Assembly (NCBI GenBank): GCA_013388525.1
Contig: JACAFA010000128.1
Coordinates: 1 to 34,809 of the forward strand
Direction of reading: 5' to 3'
Source: Ignavibacteriaceae bacterium
Lineage (GTDB): Bacteria > Bacteroidota > Ignavibacteria > Ignavibacteriales > Ignavibacteriaceae
DNA: 34,809 nucleotides
Below, piece after piece: positions 32,071 to 34,809 of the stretch. Under the pieces are notes generated by a model. The model was given only the letters and a program-made list of their open reading frames with translations, was not told the origin of the DNA and ran no database searches. A program made the position numbers and the translations under genes. Position 1 is the first letter of the stretch. Each line of letters opens with the position of its first letter.

Positions 32071-32709
32071 ATGAAGAACTTTACTAATACATTAAAAGCA
32101 AAGATAACAAGTCCTTTGCTGATTGGCATAATTCTCTTTTTCAGTCTGTCTTCTATTTCCTGCGGCAGCACAACAACAGATTCTCTAAGAAAAGATGAAG
32201 CAAAATATCTTTCATTCTATGAAACTGTTGATGGTGAAACCGTACATTGGGAAGTAAATTTTTTCGGAAATGAAATAACTTCCATCTATAAAAACGGAAA
32301 TAAAATTCCTGATGATCTGGTTGCTGATTATAAGGATAAAGTGTATGATCAGCTTGATGAGATGAGATATGGTGGAAAGAAATATAGTTTCAGAATGCAT
32401 TTCCCTGCCGGAGAGGATTTTGAATTTGATATGGATCAGCTTCATAAAGATCTGGAGGAAATGAGAAAAAATCTTCCTGAGCACAAAGAGCATTTCGAGT
32501 TCTATCAGTTTGATAATGAAGAGTTTGAAAAGCAAATGGAGGAGTTGAAAAAAGAACTCGAGGAAAACAAGTTGGATTTCTACAGGTTTGAATTCGACGA
32601 AAAAGAGTTCAAAGAGCAAATGGAAAAACTTCAGAAGGAACTTAAAGAAAATCTGCCGAAGTGGAAAAATTTTAAATTTGAGTTGAAAGAAGAAGATACG
32701 GAAGTGTAA
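32071..32709 (+). CDS. Coiled-coil lipoprotein of unknown function
   Basis: The 212-residue protein has a lipoprotein-type N-terminus (hydrophobic 15-29, SSIS then Cys31). A small beta-rich domain follows (about 45-125: HWEVNFFGNEITSIYKNGN). The C-terminal half has three tandem helical units of about 30 residues, each of the form F-D-x3-F/L-x3-M-E-x-L-x-K-x-L: around DMDQLHKDLEEMRKNL, DNEEFEKQMEELKKEL and DEKEFKEQMEKLQKEL. These give a strongly charged amphipathic helix or coiled coil. I recognise no family; the closest general look is a periplasmic scaffold or chaperone. Lipidation and surface or periplasmic location are inferred from the lipobox, whose -3 to -1 residues (SIS) are less classic than LAG. 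Confidence 0.7.
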   Translation: MKNFTNTLKAKITSPLLIGIILFFSLSSISCGSTTTDSLRKDEAKYLSFYETVDGETVHWEVNFFGNEITSIYKNGNKIPDDLVADYKDKVYDQLDEMRYGGKKYSFRMHFPAGEDFEFDMDQLHKDLEEMRKNLPEHKEHFEFYQFDNEEFEKQMEELKKELEENKLDFYRFEFDEKEFKEQMEKLQKELKENLPKWKNFKFELKEEDTEV

Positions 32710-32817
32710 TTATCAGTGTTAATAATTTTTTTGCTTTGCGAACTTAGTGAGTCAGTGAACTATTTCTGCTAAGTGGTTGTTTTCCATTCAATCACTAAAA
32801 AAGAAAAGTTCATTATA

Positions 32818-33522
32818 ATGTCAAAAAAATATCTAATCGTTGGTGGAAGCTCGGGAATTGGTCTTGCTCTTACGAATCGTCTTGCCACTGAAGGAAACAA
32901 AGTAATTGTATTAAGCAGAAATAAGAATCGGCTTGAGCTTAATGATAATATTGAGCATCATAAGTTTGACGTACTTGATCCATCTGAAAATCTTCCAGCA
33001 TTTGAGCAGGAAATAAATGGACTTGCGTATTGTCCCGGCTCAATAAATTTAAAACCTTTCAAGAGTTTCAAAGAGCAGGAATATATTGATGACTTCCGGA
33101 TAAATGCATTGGGAGCTGTAAAAGTTATCAATCAATATCTGACAAATCTTAAAAAATCAGAAAAGTCTTCGATCGTTTTATTCAGTACAGTTGCAGTTCA
33201 AACCGGAATGCCGTATCACGCATCAATTGCGATGGCTAAAGGTGCGGTTGAAGGATTAACCCGTTCACTTGCTGCTGAGTTTGCACCAAAGATCAGAGTC
33301 AACGCAATTGCTTCTTCACTAACAAACACTCCTCTCGCAGTTAAACTTTTAAGCAGTGATGAAAAGAAAGAAGCTTCCGCAAAAAGACATCCGTTAAACT
33401 CTATTGGCAAAGCAGAAGATATTGCAAACGCCGCATTTTATCTTTTGTCTGAAGAATCCGGCTGGGTAACGGGACAAATACTTCACGTTGATGGCGGAAT
33501 GTCTTCTATAAGATTATTATAA
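32818..33522 (+). CDS. SDR-family oxidoreductase lacking the usual catalytic Tyr
   Basis: The protein has 234 residues from ATG 32818; the ORF could be read from GTG 32773, but those 15 residues are not conserved-looking. The cofactor loop GGSSGIGLA (9-17) with Ser33-Arg34 after the second strand suggests NADP(H). The third motif is YCPGSI (71-76) instead of NNAG. The catalytic Ser region is VLFSTVAV (120-127). Lys141 is present in AKGAVEGLTRSLAAE, but position -4 is Ile137, not Tyr; the nearest Tyr is Tyr133. VNAIASSLTNTPL and the C-terminal VDGGM are typical. The gene is 90 bp upstream of folE, and SDRs of this kind often sit with folE and photolyase genes, so a pterin-related role is possible. 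Confidence 0.88.
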   Translation: MSKKYLIVGGSSGIGLALTNRLATEGNKVIVLSRNKNRLELNDNIEHHKFDVLDPSENLPAFEQEINGLAYCPGSINLKPFKSFKEQEYIDDFRINALGAVKVINQYLTNLKKSEKSSIVLFSTVAVQTGMPYHASIAMAKGAVEGLTRSLAAEFAPKIRVNAIASSLTNTPLAVKLLSSDEKKEASAKRHPLNSIGKAEDIANAAFYLLSEESGWVTGQILHVDGGMSSIRLL

Positions 33523-33612
33523 TATTAACTTTTCATTACGAAAGTCAGATTTGAACTAATATCAGAATGTCTCTGTTATAAGATTTGAATATATCTATAA
33601 AAGGAAATCAAA

Positions 33613-34287
33613 ATGGAAAATAATAAGCAATTACAAACTCTTGAAGATGACGAAATAGGTGAAAATCACCATTTTACATCTATTGATACACCACTTCACG
33701 ATGATGCATTCAAGATTGATGATGATTTGAAAATTGAGTTGATAGAAAAAAACTTCAAAGAGATTATGCATGTTCTCGGTCTCGATTTAAATGATGAAAG
33801 TCTGAAAGATACTCCGAGAAGAGTTGCTAAAATGTATGTGAAAGAAGTTTTCAGCGGATTAAATCCAGACAATAAACCAAAAGCAACAGCATTCACCAAC
33901 AATTTTAAGTTTAAAGAAATGCTGGTTGAAAAGGACATTACAATTTATTCTTATTGCGAACATCACTTTGTACCGATTTATGGAAAAGCACACATTGCTT
34001 ATTTTCCCAACGGACACGTGATTGGATTATCAAAGCTAAATCGCATCGCTCAATATTATGCAAAAAGACCGCAGGTTCAGGAGAGATTAACAATTCAGAT
34101 TGCGAATGAATTAAAAGAAGTTCTCGGAACCGAAGATGTAGCGGTAATAATTGATGCTAATCATATGTGTGTTGCATCACGCGGAGTTAATGATGTAAAC
34201 AGTTCGACGATTACTTCAAGTTATAATGGCAGATTCCTCAATGAAGCAGTAAGATCGGAATTGTTAAAATATATTTATTCAAAGTGA
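33613..34287 (+). CDS. folE: GTP cyclohydrolase I
   Basis: The 224-residue enzyme opens GTP to 7,8-dihydroneopterin triphosphate, the first step of folate and pterin (or queuosine) synthesis. The zinc ligands are all present: Cys115 and His118 in SYCEHHFVP (113-121) and Cys186 in ANHMCV. KDTPRRVAKMYVKEVFSG (65-82), IGLSKLNRIAQYYAKRPQVQ and ASRGVND are the other family signatures. The first 40 residues are a poorly conserved acidic extension, as is common. A terminator follows 25 bp after the stop. The neighbour upstream is an SDR, consistent with a pterin-linked cluster, but the two genes could also be unrelated. Confidence 0.96.
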   Translation: MENNKQLQTLEDDEIGENHHFTSIDTPLHDDAFKIDDDLKIELIEKNFKEIMHVLGLDLNDESLKDTPRRVAKMYVKEVFSGLNPDNKPKATAFTNNFKFKEMLVEKDITIYSYCEHHFVPIYGKAHIAYFPNGHVIGLSKLNRIAQYYAKRPQVQERLTIQIANELKEVLGTEDVAVIIDANHMCVASRGVNDVNSSTITSSYNGRFLNEAVRSELLKYIYSK

Positions 34288-34312
34288 CGGAATTATTAAT
34301 ATTTTTATATTG

Positions 34313-34337
34313 AGCCGTCCTTACCGACGGCTTTTTT
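34313..34337 (+). terminator. Rho-independent terminator after folE
   Basis: AGCCGTC (34313-34319) and GACGGCT (34326-34332) form a perfect 7-bp stem with a 6-nt loop, followed directly by a run of six T (34332-34337). Confidence 0.9.
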
Positions 34338-34383
34338 ATGTGATGACTCTCATCAAAGAACAGTAAGTTATTCTATAAATTTG

Positions 34384-34529
34384 AGTTGACTGCTTAGAAT
34401 AAAAAACTGTTAAACAGTTAATCAATTAATGTTTTGGTTTTTATTAGTACCGGGATTAATCCCGGTGTTAATGACGAAAGATGAATATTTATAACCGTTT
34501 CAACGGTTTACAAAAAGAGGCGGTCAACT
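34384..34529. repeat. Palindromic intergenic element with AGTTGAC ends and three inner hairpins
   Basis: AGTTGACTGCTT (34384-34395) and AGGCGGTCAACT (34518-34529) are inverted repeats matching at 10 of 12, seven of them continuous at the tips. Inside are three perfect palindromes: AACTGTT-A-AACAGTT (34405-34419), ACCGGGATTAATCCCGGT (34449-34466) and AACCGTT-TC-AACGGTT (34493-34508). There is no ORF, and no target duplication is seen. The 281-bp gap between folE and the oxidoreductase consists of the folE terminator, this element, and 39 bp before the next ATG. Confidence 0.7.
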
Positions 34530-34568
34530 TAATTAATGAATTTAAAATAGAATTATTAAAAAAGAATT

Positions 34569-34809
34569 ATGAAACGAATAGTTATAGTAGGTGCAGGTTT
34601 CGGCGGACTGACTGCAGCAAAAGAGCTGGCGAAAAAAGATTTTAAAATCACCATAATTGATAAAACAAATCATCATCTCTTCCAACCATTGCTTTATCAG
34701 GTTGCAACAGCAGCACTATCACCTGCTGATATTGCAATCCCTATTCGATCTGTTTTTAGTGAGAATAAAAATGTTGAGGTATTCCTTGGTGAAGTGAAAT
34801 CTATTGATA
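34569..34809 (+). CDS. NAD(P)/FAD-dependent oxidoreductase, type II NADH dehydrogenase-like, 3' end cut by window edge
   Basis: Only the first 80 residues are present; the rest lies beyond the window. They begin with a textbook FAD-binding loop, IVIVGAGFGGLTAAKELA (4-21), with an acidic end to the second strand (IIDKTNHHLFQPLLYQ). VATAALSPADIAIPIRSVF follows, which is the type II NADH dehydrogenase (Ndh) hallmark: HHLFQPLLYQVAT. Ndh is a membrane-associated flavoprotein passing electrons from NADH to quinone without pumping protons. The start is fixed by the conserved N-terminus. A sulfide:quinone reductase-like relative is less likely because of the FQPLLYQVAT motif. Confidence 0.88.
   Translation, partial: MKRIVIVGAGFGGLTAAKELAKKDFKITIIDKTNHHLFQPLLYQVATAALSPADIAIPIRSVFSENKNVEVFLGEVKSID

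Noticed and set aside
1..34809. tRNA, rRNA or CRISPR arrays
   Set aside because: I saw no cloverleaf-like segment with a conserved T-loop, no rRNA-like sequence and no regularly spaced direct repeats.

Overview
The window reads as a chromosomal segment of an AT-rich member of the Bacteroidota/Ignavibacteriota/Chlorobiota (FCB) group, most likely an Ignavibacteria-like organism. The evidence is: a type IX secretion C-terminal sorting domain with the 'NFPNPFNPTTTI' linker (8511-9167); a DUF2723 glycosyltransferase-like membrane protein; a TonB-dependent receptor; DUF4382 and other lipoproteins; and promoter-like sequences of the Bacteroidota form (TTG, about 20 bp, TAnnTTTG). No tRNA, rRNA, CRISPR array, transposase or phage gene was found.

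Layout. 1-1037: a truncated DJ-1/PfpI gene divergent from a HxlR regulator, with overlapping promoters and two palindromic operator candidates between them. 1165-8496: a plus-strand run of a small unknown protein, a DUF2723 protein, a GT9 glycosyltransferase, a PPDK/PEP-synthase regulatory kinase-phosphatase, a YccU-type CoA-binding protein and an RlmI-type rRNA methyltransferase. 8511-13076: a minus-strand block of three secreted proteins. The first has a lysozyme-like C-terminal domain, the second has IPT/TIG domains and the last has a T9SS sorting domain. Their likely promoter carries a run of nine C in its spacer. 13336-19840: a DUF2179 membrane protein, a GNAT acetyltransferase, a small anchored protein, a TonB receptor preceded by a 150-nt nested palindrome, and two collinear PAP2 phosphatases flanking a small conserved protein. 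20036-28342: acyl-CoA dehydrogenase, a small unknown protein, an archaeal-type GatE/GatD pair, transketolase and a lysine/saccharopine dehydrogenase-like enzyme. 28369-34809: an S9 peptidase, a small secreted protein, two lipoproteins, a short-chain dehydrogenase without the usual catalytic Tyr, folE, and the start of a type II NADH dehydrogenase-like gene.

Two themes stand out. First, GatDE, the tRNA-dependent amidotransferase normally considered archaeal, is here in a bacterial context as two overlapping, apparently intact genes. Second, many intergenic gaps hold palindromic elements with inverted ends and no transposase: 6522-6607, 15380-15530, 27119-27191, 30397-30486, 31791-31909 and 34384-34529. 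A further palindromic insert sits inside the T9SS gene. The secreted-protein block with a homopolymer in its promoter spacer is a good candidate for phase-variable expression.

Most of the rest is ordinary housekeeping or envelope content. Functional names rest on motif recognition by eye; no database search was run.
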